Shown one piece after another: positions 48,485-57,293 of a stretch of 64,000 nt of DNA. Origin of the DNA: Poa pratensis (lineage: Eukaryota > Streptophyta > Magnoliopsida > Poales > Poaceae); assembly GCA_947311845.1 (NCBI GenBank), contig CAMZMU010000111.1, positions 23,101,023 to 23,165,022 on the forward strand, written 5' to 3'. Both the position numbers and the translations under genes were made by a program. Each line of letters opens with the position of its first letter. Positions within the stretch are counted from its first letter, which is position 1. Below the pieces are notes generated by a model that was not told the DNA's origin, did not search any database, and saw only the letters and a list, made by a program, of their open reading frames with translations.

Positions 48485-48680
48485 ACCCTTCCCGGTTGGT
48501 GCTACCAACCGGGACTAAAGGTCCCAACACACCACGTCCCCACGTGGAGGGACCTCTAGTCCCGGTTCGGAACCCGCCGCGACTAAAGGGGGGGGGGCCT
48601 TAGTCCCGCCTGCTTAGTCGCGGTTGCCCAGCCGCGACTAAAGGTGCTCTGGAACCGCGAGTAGAGGTCCTTTTTCTAGT
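48485..48680. repeat. Right subterminal palindromic repeats of CACTA
   Basis: CCCGGTTGGTGCTACCAACCGGG, TAGTCCCGGTTCGG and TAGTCGCGGTTGCCCAGCCGCGACTA mirror the left end repeats and precede the terminal CTAGTAGTG. Confidence 0.75.
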
Positions 48681-48687
48681 AGTGATC

Positions 48688-49519
48688 CAATTCCAAGTGA
48701 TGGCAAACTTTACCAAAAATCAATGTTTGTGAAAGGATTTGAGATTTTAGGAAGTTTCATCTTCATGCTATTCTTCTTTTCCTTTCTCCCGGTTTTTTTA
48801 TTCTTTCAAAATCGTGCTTAACTTACATCAACGGAAGGAAAAATGAGACGCGGCCAAACTTGGCATGGAAGAAACAAGGCACCGTGAGAGGCGGAAGAAA
48901 ACAAAAGACAGCAATGCGGAAGAAACAAGGCACCGTGAAAAATGCTACAGCTCGGAGAAGCGCGGGAAGGACCGGACGGGGATTCTGGAGTCTTCTATCC
49001 CCAGCATCGATGGGTCCCGCATGCAGACACACATAAACACAAGACTGGAAGAGGATGGCAAAGAAATCGTCCTTTGGATGTGTCCAAACTGCACTGATAC
49101 GGCCTGCAAAAGCCACTGTTGCCGATCCTGCACCCTGGCCGCGCGCTGCTTTTTTACTCTTGCAAAAGCGGCAGAGGGAAGTGCACATGAGACAACGGGC
49201 TCTTCCAGTTCAAAGCGATTCAAAATTGTTGTATCTAAACGCAAAAAAAAAAACTACACTACTATGAGAAGGATTTGAGGCTTCTGAATGTTTTCATCTT
49301 CTATCTACGTTATCTTCTTCATTCAGGTTATTCTGAGCTTTACTTCTGCCGATATTTTCTTCTTCCAAAAGTGTGCAACAGCCAGGGAAAAAGTAAACAA
49401 GACCCAACCACAAACTTGGAACGGAAGAAAGAAACGGGCAATGCACCGTCCCCCGGCGTGGACAGGCAGAAGACTGCAGGGTAAGGGCCCGGCGTGGGCA
49501 GGCAGAAGACTGCAGGGTA
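48688..49519. repeat. Duplicated segment A, right part
   Basis: Continuation of 36783-37070 after the CACTA. It matches 56030-56960 closely, best over 49260-49460 versus 56705-56910. It contains an internal, more diverged second monomer (GGATG.GTCCAAACTGC...CTTTTTTACT) related to the first. No gene. Confidence 0.8.
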
Positions 49520-49941
49520 AGGGCATCTCCAGCCGTCCGCCCCCCACCCCCCCCCCCACACGCCACCAGCAGGCGTTTTTAGCGCCGTTTCGCCGTATAG
49601 CTTCGAATTCTTCCCAGTCGTCCCCAGCAGCCTAAATAGCACCGTCGGTTTAAAATAGCGCCGGCGCACCCAGGCCAAACCCAGCCCACTTGGTTTCGCC
49701 TGCGGGGGGGGGGGCGAAATGACGCGAAAACACGGCGGGCCAGTGCTATCAGCGACTTGGGCGAAATGGCGGGGAATCGGAGCGAAAACGCGGCGTCGTC
49801 ATCCCCTCGGTTCCCGCGCTGGTCAAAAGGCTGCCGGAGTAAATGGTGTGGACTGCCGCGCCGTTCAGCGGCGGCCGACGCGTCCAATCGGCTGCCACGT
49901 GCCGGAGTAATGGCGCGCCACCGTCTCGCCTCCCTGTACGC

Positions 49942-49949
49942 TATAAAAA
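49942..49949 (+). promoter_or_regulatory. TATA box
   Basis: TATAAAAA in GCTATAAAAACCC, 81 bases before the ATG at 50023 and within a GC-rich context, is a good plant core promoter for the following ORF. Confidence 0.6.
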
Positions 49950-50022
49950 CCCACGCCACTCGTCGTGCAGTTCACATCTCGCCCTCTCTCGCCTTCTCCA
50001 TCTCCCTCTCTCCCCGAGCAAC

Positions 50023-51129
50023 AATGGCGAAACGCTTCCCGACGCAGCGGCCAACGGCTTCGATCGCCGCTTCTTCCACCCCGAGGAGGCCAGGATGTAT
50101 GAGGCGGGGTACCAAACGCCGCCGGACATGCGGGTCCCTGGCGAGTGGGGCCTGAGCGCGGGCGGTGTCCCCGTGCCTCCGTCGCCGGAAGGGGCGGACC
50201 GCGTCTACGCGATCCAGGAGGTGCTCACCGGGCTCACCGACGAGGAGGCGGAGAACCCACGGTGGGATCCGGCGAACAACGCTTTCTGGACGGCGTACTT
50301 CTCGAGCTTCTTCGGCGGGAGCTGGAGGACACCAACGACAACGGCCCCGTCTTCGACCGGAAGAACGCCGGAGGGCGTACGCTCGCGTGGGCACGACCTC
50401 CTCTTCCTCGTCGTCGGGCCCGCGCTCCTCATCGACTCTCGGCTCCTCCTCAACGCCGCGCACGCCAGCGTTCCCTCGGGTCAAACCCGAGCCGGAGGAC
50501 ACACCGCCAAGGAGCGACGTCATCGTTCTCAACTCCGGTCGGGGCGTGCCTTCACCGCCAAGAAGGCACGGTGTTAGCCTGCGCATCAACGAGCGTTGCA
50601 ACCCCTCGCCACCCCGTGGCCATCTCCGTCTGGTCAAGCCCAAGACGGAGCCCGGCACCGGCGGCGCGTCATCGAAGAAGAAGGCCCCAGCGAGGGAGTG
50701 GACGGCGCCGCCTGAATACGTCAGGGCGGCGATCAAGGTGGAGGCGCTGGACGACCCAGAGGAGTTCCCAGGCGAGAAGCTTGCCTGGCCGCCTCCCTCA
50801 ACGACGTCCTGCCGGCGGAGGACGAGTTCGCCTTCGCCTGGTCGCGGGAGCAGCACGCCATGGAGGAGGTGGCGTGCCAGCAGCGTCTCCTCAATCAGGT
50901 GGCGGCGAACCGTCGTTCTGCCCGTCGTCCTTCTCACCCACCTTAGGCGAGCGGCCACGGCGTCATAGTCCTCGACAGCAACGACGATGAGTACTACGCG
51001 CCAGGGCCGAGCAGGTGGCACGACGGCGACGACTACGAGGCCGGCCCGAGCCACGCCCCGGACGCGCCGCCGAGCGACGACGACGGCGGCGGCGACTACA
51101 CGGTGTTCTACAGCCAGTTTGGCATGTAG
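50023..51129 (+). pseudogene. Unassigned ORF of the TIR element
   Basis: Begins MAKRFPTQRPT, then by a frame change near 50060 continues FDRRFFHPEEARMYEAGYQTPPDMRVPGEW..SAGGVPVPPSP, later VKPEPEDTPPRSDVIVLNSG, RLVKPKTEPGTGG and EWTAPPEYVRAAIKVEALDD, and ends VIVLDSNDDEYYAP...YTVFYSQFGM at 51129. Frame changes near 50060, 50450 and 50820-50950 break it. I have a memory of similar 'PEEAR...GY.TPPDMRVPG.WRLSAGGVPVPP' sequences in Triticeae repeats, but no known function. Proline, acidic and 'VKPEPE' stretches suggest a disordered nuclear protein. Not a transposase by any motif I can see. Confidence 0.55.
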
Positions 51130-51403
51130 AGCGCCGTGTTTTAAAATAAATTTTATGTTTTTTTAATTCTTTATATTTGTATCGCCTGAACTATGCGAAT
51201 TTTGTCTACATAGTATGAAATTTGCCTAAATTTCAAAGTTTCGTCCAAATTCGTATTTTTTTTTTAAAATTTCTGGGTGTTTCTGGATTTCAGCACGACT
51301 GGTAAAACGCCGTCCCTAGGACATGAAATAGCAGTGTTGCCCCCCAGGCGGCCCAAAATAGCGTCGGAATTCGGCCGGGGGGGCACAACGGCTGGAGATG
51401 CCC

Positions 51404-51518
51404 CAACCGTAAGACTGCCGGGTGAAAACGGCACGTATACACGGTGTCCGGCGTTTCGTTGTTGACATGGTCGTGGTTCAATTCAGTCTTTGGGGGCATG
51501 CCTCGCATGTCGCATGGG
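51404..51518. repeat. Duplicated segment B, left part
   Basis: Matches 36783-36905 (GTAAGACTGC, GACATGGTCGTGGTTCAATTCA). Interrupted by the Mutator-like element and resumed at 55912. Confidence 0.8.
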
Positions 51519-51527
51519 TCCAAACGG
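51519..51527. repeat. MULE 9-bp target duplication TCCAAACGG, left
   Basis: Repeated exactly at 55903-55911. Nine bases is the Mutator rule, and segment A shows the single-copy site (GCGTCCAAACGACGCTGATC). Confidence 0.92.
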
Positions 51528-51819
51528 GGCAAAATCGACAAATCTGACCCTCACGGCAAAGTTCAGCACAAAATGAACCCTTTTCGAAAGTTTAGCCGGA
51601 TCTAACCCTTTCTGGTACCGCTCAACATATTGGCGGTAGACTACACGGGGTACCGCCAAGGTCACTGGCGGTATGGTTCCTGGTCCACGGTCCGCTCGTT
51701 CCGGTTGACTGCGCTGACGTGGCGATATCGCCGTCTCCCGGGGCGGTAGGGTTAACGTGCTACCGCCAATGGACGGGGCGGTACTCTCCATCACGGTACC
51801 GCCGGAGGAACAGGCGGTA
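51528..51819 (+). repeat. MULE left TIR
   Basis: Begins GGCAAAATCGACAAATCTG; reverse complement of 55611-55902 with few differences. Confidence 0.92.
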
Positions 51820-52322
51820 CGCGCTGGAGACAGTTAAGTGGCTCGAGCGCCCCCAGCCTCTCATTCATCCGCACTCAAATCTCTCCTCCACACTCTCCTG
51901 CTGCTGCCCTCTTCCCCTCTCTCCTCCACACTCAAATCTCTCTCAAATCCCTCCAAATCAGAGGGCATAGCTCGTGGAATCGGGCCATCTCCATCCTCTG
52001 AGGTAGTCCCTCTCAGATCTCTCGTTTTTTGTTGGTTGGATTTGTGTTACTTTGTGGCATTGTTTAGTTTGAGGCAAACCCTAGATTTGTTGATTTGTCC
52101 TTAATCTATTATTTGAATTGGTGCATTGCCGGTTATATGTTGTTTGTGACATGTAGAAATCATTGTGGTTAGATAGATTCATGTGTTATTCTTACCTACA
52201 ATTATGGTTGAGTCTAGGGTTGGAGGTAGTGGTTAGCACACATGTATAATTTAGATTGTTGTGGTGTGTTTGCTATTACACATCAATGTGATACATTTGT
52301 GTGTCTTGTCATTTAATTATAG

Positions 52323-54481
52323 ATGGCAAGAATCGTGAATGTCCATCATGTTGACAAAGAAGCATTTTTTAGTAACAATGAAGAAGAGATTGTTGACAAT
52401 GGAGAAAAAGTTATGGTATTTGCCAATACTCCAACATATGCCGAGGTTATTGCAAGAGTACGGGAAGTTTTCGAATGGATGGATCCTAGGGAGAAGGTTG
52501 AACTAGATGGAAGGTATTTTGTTGGATCGGGACATCGTCCGCGAAAGAAGAAAATACCTATCACATGCGAGTTAGATTGGGGGCATACAAAGAGGTTGTG
52601 GCGGCTTCCAAAGACAAGTCGCTCGAGTTATTTGCTACCAAGGTTGGCGGTGATCGGTTGCATTTTGACTTGGACCGGTGTGCCTCCCCCACACATGATG
52701 CAATGACCCCCACTCGAAATGTGTCACTTGATGATGCGGTCGAGGTGAATACTATGAGCCAACCTCCTTTTAGCCAACAAATTGACTTGGAGATGAATGA
52801 TGGCGACCAAGTCGATGAACAAGAACAATATGTCAATGTGGATCATGGTTATGGCTTTGGCATTGAGGATGAAGATAGGGAGGAAGGAGACATGGAGGGT
52901 GATGTGTCCGAGCGGGAGGACGAGTATCATGACATTTATATTGGAGATGTAGAGGCACAAGTCGAACATGATGGCATTGACCGTGACACCTTCTATCGCC
53001 GTTGCTATGCCTCCGACTCGGAGGACGAGGGCCCAGAAGAAGTGGACGAAGATGGGTTCACGGCGAGAGAAGCCCAAGCCTTTTTAAAAGTGGTAGGTCG
53101 GGATCACCGAATTCCATTATTTCGTGATCTCACGCTTGCCGATAAGGCTATGGTGGATGGTGGCAAGTATAAAGATCTAGAAGCAACACCAAGCACAACT
53201 CAAGACGACGATGACAACAATTCTCGCATAAAGAAATGTTTGAAGTTTCTGGACTTGGTAGAATTGCAAATGTGGCTTAGGGAATATGCGGTGAAGCACC
53301 ATAGGCCATTCATAGTGAATCACTCGGACGAGAAGCATCGTTACACCGTGACTTGCGACCAAAAAGGATGCCCATGGGTAGTCCGTGCAAGACCAAACCG
53401 CCACGGGCAATGGAAGATAACAAGTTGTGAAGCCCATCACATGTGCAAGACACGGGCCGGAATCCATCCACAAAGCACCGTCAACTCACCTCCGACTTCA
53501 TCGCATACAAATTCATCAATAGTATAAAGAATGAACCAACCATTAAACCGAGGTTTTTGATGGGTCTTGTAAAGGAATTCTTTGGATACAACATCGAATA
53601 TGGGAAGGCATGGAAGGCCAAGCATGCCGCATTTAAGATGTTGTATGGTGGATGGAAAGAAGCGTACAACCGGCTCCCGAGGTTGTTGGGAGGGATGGCC
53701 TATAGAAACCCGGGCATGTTTTACGCGGTTGAACATGTTGATGGAGTGTTCCGCCGTGCCTTTTGGACCTTCGACCAATGCATTCGGGCATTTCACCATT
53801 CTAGACCGGTTGTATCAATAGATGGTACATTTTTAACCGGCAAGTACAAGGGGTCGATGTTGACTGCAATCGCGCACGACTCCGGTGACCGGGTATTACC
53901 TGTGGCCTTTTCTTTGGTGTCTGGAGAGAACAATGACAATTGGGAATGGTTCATGAAGCATGTGAGGACTAAGGTGTTCTCTCCTAGTAGAGAGGTATGC
54001 ATCATATCGGATCGACACCAAGGTATACTCAATGCCATGGAGATTGAAATTCCGGGGCATGCACGGCTCCACCACCGATGGTGCATGAGGCATTTCGTCG
54101 CAAATTTTTATAGGGGCATGCAGATTGAAATTCCGGGGCATGCACGGTTCCACCACAGATGTTTGTGTGGCATTCACCAACCGGTCTTTCACAAGACGGT
54201 TTGACAAGCTCCTTGCCGCGTCTAATGCCGGGGGTAAAGAGTTCTTGAGGAGGTATTTGGGAGATAGGCACAAGTGGTCAAGGGCCCATGATCATGGAGG
54301 TAGAAGATATGGTGATATGACAAGCAACATGGCGGAATGTTTTAACAATGTTCTAAAAGGTGTGCGTGCACTGCCTGTGACGGCCATTGCGGAATATACC
54401 TTCGAGAAGTTATGCGCTTATTTCCAGAAACATTCCATGGAGGAATATATCTTTCACTCCTTCCGGCGGCACCGGTGGTAA
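52323..54481 (+). pseudogene. MURA-type MULE transposase relic
   Basis: Starts MARIVNVHHVDKEAFFSN at 52323. The N-terminal region (VMVFANTPTYAEVIARVREV, GSGHRPRKKK) shifts frame near 52583 beside a G-run. The second piece holds a long acidic stretch and the DNA-binding/zinc region (LWLREYAVKHHRPF-like, YTVTCDQKGCPWVVRARP). After another shift near 53465, the third has the MULE DDE domain: RPVVSIDGTFLTGKYKGSML (first Asp), GDRVLPVAFSLVSGENNDNW, CIISDRHQGILNAM (second Asp), HRWCMRHFVANF. A 35-base direct duplication (about 54041 and 54121) breaks the frame again. The last piece (DMTSNMAECFNNVLKGVRAL) stops at 54481 with no SWIM zinc finger seen. Confidence 0.88.
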
Positions 54482-54986
54482 TCTGCCGGTGAGACCAAGA
54501 ACCCGCTGGCACCACCCGACAAGATCCACCCTCCCAGTCAAAGCGGCTCCGTCGAGCGGAAGAGCCGTGATCATGGCAAAATCCTCAAGAGTGACCGTCA
54601 TCTCTCCACACGGCAAATGGAAACTGTGGGTCTCGGGTCTCCAACGATCAATATGGGCGGTAATGGCCGTGTGGTTGAACGCCGGCGGCTTACGCTTGAA
54701 CTGAAGGACAAATGGGAGAAGACCAGCCGCCTCAAAGTATGGCTCGTACCGAACATCGTAGGGCATGTCCTCCGCACTATGGCCCCTCATGCGCATAGCA
54801 CCGATAGGCTGCGAAAGATAAAACATGATGTGCTCACTATCTTTGTAATTGCAACAAAAAAAAATGGAGAACATTATTTACCTTCTCAGCTAAGTCCATA
54901 TCTCCACTCTCGATAAGCCGGGCACGATGTTCCTTGTCGTACACCAAATCAAGCCCGGGGTAATAACGTTCCGGCGGGTCATCCAT
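54475..54986 (-). pseudogene. Plant mobile domain (PMD, MAIN/MAIL1-like) gene fragment
   Basis: Minus strand, exon 1 54882-54986 starts MDDPPERYYPGLDLVYDKEH and exon 2 runs from 54840. Exon 2 carries the PMD core: FEAAGLLPFVLQFKRKPPAF, ITAHIDRWRPETHSFHLPCG, EMTVTLEDFAMITALPLDGA. PMD proteins include the Arabidopsis nuclear factors MAIN and MAIL1; many PMD genes occur in transposable elements. The exon 1-2 junction is out of phase by one base: AAAGATAGT stands where AAAGGATAGT would fit. The core stops after GRLPPVPPEG near 54475, and the rest of the 154-codon ORF is antisense to the transposase. The normal PMD is about three times longer, so this is truncated. Confidence 0.75.
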
Positions 54987-55039
54987 CCTAATGCAAAACA
55001 TTCACGTAAATCAATTAGGCAAACACGGTATGCCAAAAA

Positions 55040-55390
55040 ACAGTATGCATCATCTAGAGCAAATCATCTAGAGCATCTAGGGTTTGAATAAATATACCAT
55101 CTAGGTTTGAACAAATCATTTAGAGCATCTAGAGCAAATCATCTAGAGAAAATCATCTAGAGCAAAATCATCTAGAGCATCATCTAGAGCAAATCATCTA
55201 GAGCATCTAGAGCATCTAGGCATTCGGCCAATCCATAGAATCAAGACCAAATCATCTAGATTCGGCCAAGTTTAAGGCCGAAATTTAGAGCAAATCATCT
55301 AGAGAAAATATATCATCTAGGTTTGAACAAATCATTTAGAGCAAAGAGATCATCTAGGGTTTCACCAAATAATCTAGATTCGGCCAAGAA
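55040..55390. repeat. ATCATCTAGAGCAA minisatellite
   Basis: About twenty irregular copies of AAATCATCTAGAGCA / CATCTAGGTTTGAACA upstream of the PMD gene on its own strand and inside the MULE. XbaI-like TCTAGA words recur throughout. Confidence 0.85.
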
Positions 55391-55610
55391 AATGGATGAA
55401 TTGAGAGAGATAAGGTAGGCTTACCCGATGGAGAGAGAGCTCGCGCCGCCGCCGTATGTTCCCGCGCCTACACAGCCCGCGCCGCCGCCTGTTCTTGGGA
55501 GAGGGGAGAGATAGCTCGCGCCGCCGCCGCCGCCTGTTCTTGGGCTAGGTCGAAGAAAGAGGAAACGAGGTCTGGGTCGGGGCGGCCGCACCACTTAACT
55601 CCTCGATGGA

Positions 55611-55902
55611 TACCGCCTGTTCCTCCGGCGGTACCGTGATGGAGAGTACCGCCCCGTCCATTGGTGGTACCACGTTAACCCTACCGCCCCGGGAGACGGC
55701 GGTATCGCCACGCCAGCGCAGTCAACCGGAACGAGCGGACCGTGGACCAGGAACCATACCGCCAGTGACCTTGGCGGTACCCCGTGTAGTCTACCGCCAA
55801 TATGTTGAGCGGTACCAGAAAGGGTTAGATCCGGCTAAACTTTCGAAAATGGTTCATTTTGTGCTGAACTTTGCCGTGAGGGTCAGATTTGTCGATTTTG
55901 CC
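55611..55902 (-). repeat. MULE right TIR
   Basis: Inverted copy of 51528-51819, followed directly by TCCAAACGG. Confidence 0.92.
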
Positions 55903-55911
55903 TCCAAACGG
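55903..55911. repeat. MULE 9-bp target duplication TCCAAACGG, right
   Basis: Exact match to 51519-51527. Confidence 0.92.
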
Positions 55912-56960
55912 CGCTGATCCGTCCTGGGCAAAAGCACTCCTGCATTGCATCTATGGCATGCCCTGGTTTACTTTAGCAAAAGCGAGCAACGCGAAGTGCG
56001 CACAGCACACGAGAGTAGCGAAGGAGGGGCTCTTCCAATTCCAATTGATGGCGAACTTTAGCAACTAAAACCAAAATCAATATTTGTGAAGAGGATTTGA
56101 GATTTTAGGAAGTTTTATCTTCTTCCGTGGCTCACTGCTAGTTTTTTTTTCCTTTCTCCCGATTTTTATTCAAAATCATGCTTAACTTGCATTAACGGAA
56201 GGAAAAAATGGGGCTTAACGGCATGAAGATACCACGCACGCACCGTGCGAGCTGCTGCAGCGTGGGCGGAAGGAAACAAAAGACTTGCAATGCAAGCCCT
56301 GCCGCCGCTGCCGTGGTGGTTTACTTTACCAAAGGAGGGGTCAAAGGCATCTGCAGACTGCAGGGTGAAAAATGCTACAGCTCGGAGTAGAGCGGGAAGG
56401 AGATGGGGATTCCGGAGTCTTCTATCCGCAGGGTCTGCGGGTCCCACATGCAGAGAAACAGTAGACAGGAAGAGGATGGGAAGGAAATCATGCTTTGGAT
56501 GCGTCCAAACTGCAGTGCGCTGATACGGCCTGCAAAAGCTACTGTTGCTGCTTCCCTGCCGATCGATCCTGCACCCTGGCCGCGCGCTGCTGCTTTTTTA
56601 CTTTAGCAAAAGAGGCAGAGGGAAGCGGCACATGAGACAACGGGCTCTTTCAGCTCAAAGCGATTCAAATTGTTGTATTTAAACGCAAAAGAAATAAACT
56701 ACTATGAGAAGAATTTGAGGCTTTTGAATGTTTTCATCTTCTATCTACGTTATCTTCTTCATTCAGGTTATTCTGAGCTTTACTTCTGCCGATATTTTCT
56801 TCTTCCAAAAGTGTGCAACAGCCAGGGAAAAAGTAAACAAGACCCAACTGCCACAAACTTGGAAGGGAAGAAAGAAACGGGCAATGCACCGTCCCGGCCG
56901 CGGCGTGGGCAGGCAGGAGGGCACTGTTGCACTTTATCAGAGCGAGGCCACAAACAAACG
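55912..56960. repeat. Duplicated segment B, right part
   Basis: Matches 36905-37070 followed by 48688-49480 in order. It also contains two diverged monomers (first about 55912-56140, second about 56500-56780). It lies just upstream of the plastid-protein gene at 57294 and may contain its distal promoter. Confidence 0.8.
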
Positions 56961-57186
56961 GATCTCCAGTCCAGTCCATAGTGAAAAATGGTGCTGTGGA
57001 AAGGACGCTCGCTTTTACAGTACCCAGCACTGGAGGGAGGGTCCCACTTGCAGAGCATGAATCTCCTCTTCGAAAACTACTTACTTTTACTCGATGAATG
57101 CTCCGAGATGGATCGAGGAGGGAGGGAGAGAGAGCACAGTAGCACACCCACCACCATTGGCACCAGCTGTCCCTCTGCCGCTCCCC

Positions 57187-57196
57187 TATATATATA
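57187..57196 (+). promoter_or_regulatory. TATA box of downstream gene
   Basis: TATATATATA in CCCCTATATATATACCC lies 98-107 bases before the ATG at 57294, followed by a pyrimidine-rich leader (CTCTCTCTGC). Position and context fit a plant core promoter. Confidence 0.65.
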
Positions 57197-57293
57197 CCCT
57201 CCTCGCCCAACATCACCATCCGTCTCTCCTTGCGCTCCCCCTCTCTCTGCTTTTCACCCTTCGCCGCCGGCGCGCTCCCACTCCCACCCCACT

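Larger units (their letters stand above)
37071..48684 (+). mobile_element. CACTA (En/Spm) DNA transposon, 11.6 kb
   Basis: Termini are CACTAGTAGAAAAG (37071) and, inverted, CACTACTAGAAAAAGG (48684), with a 3-bp TSD ATC. Subterminal regions are dense in palindromic TAGTCGCGGTT..AACCGCGACTA words, the expected TNPA-type binding repeats. Inside, in order, are a coiled-coil/membrane ORF (37857-38395), a TNP2-family transposase relic (38523-41823), a non-coding block with more palindromes, a hairpin and minisatellites (41824-44400), and a TNPA-like/Ulp1 gene (44406-48147). The transposase is frameshifted many times, so the copy is probably immobile on its own. Confidence 0.92.
49521..51403 (+). 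mobile_element. TIR element of uncertain superfamily carrying an ORF
   Basis: Begins GGGCATCTCCAGCCGT and ends with the inverted ACGGCTGGAGATGCCC, 16-bp terminal inverted repeats. The flanks are TAA (49518-49520) and CAA (51404-51406), perhaps a decayed 3-bp TSD, which would suit PIF/Harbinger. Inserted at the junction of duplicated segments A and B. No DDE transposase is recognisable; it carries the ORF described next. Confidence 0.65.
51528..55902 (+). mobile_element. Mutator-like element (MULE) with MURA relic and plant mobile domain gene
   Basis: A 4375-bp element with terminal inverted repeats of about 292 bp (51528-51819 and 55611-55902), about 98 percent identical by my count of five to six differences, and a perfect 9-bp TSD. 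Both TIRs are rich in GGCGGTA/TACCGCC words. Inside are a MURA-type transposase on the plus strand (52323-54481, broken) and a PMD-type gene on the minus strand (54475-54986). The two genes converge, with a minisatellite between the PMD start and the right TIR. High TIR identity suggests recent movement, presumably in trans. Confidence 0.92.

Noticed and set aside
49972..51054. 360-codon minus-strand ORF
   Set aside because: Antisense to the better supported plus-strand ORF with TATA box and matching protein features. Its composition is Arg/Gly/Val rich.
54410..54480. C-terminal part of the PMD ORF (KDIFLHGMFLEISA)
   Set aside because: This tail is the antisense of the transposase end, so I do not count it as PMD protein sequence.
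54125..54481. Separate small gene in the MULE
   Set aside because: It is the continuation of the transposase (NMAECFNNVLKGVR) after a frameshift, not a separate protein.
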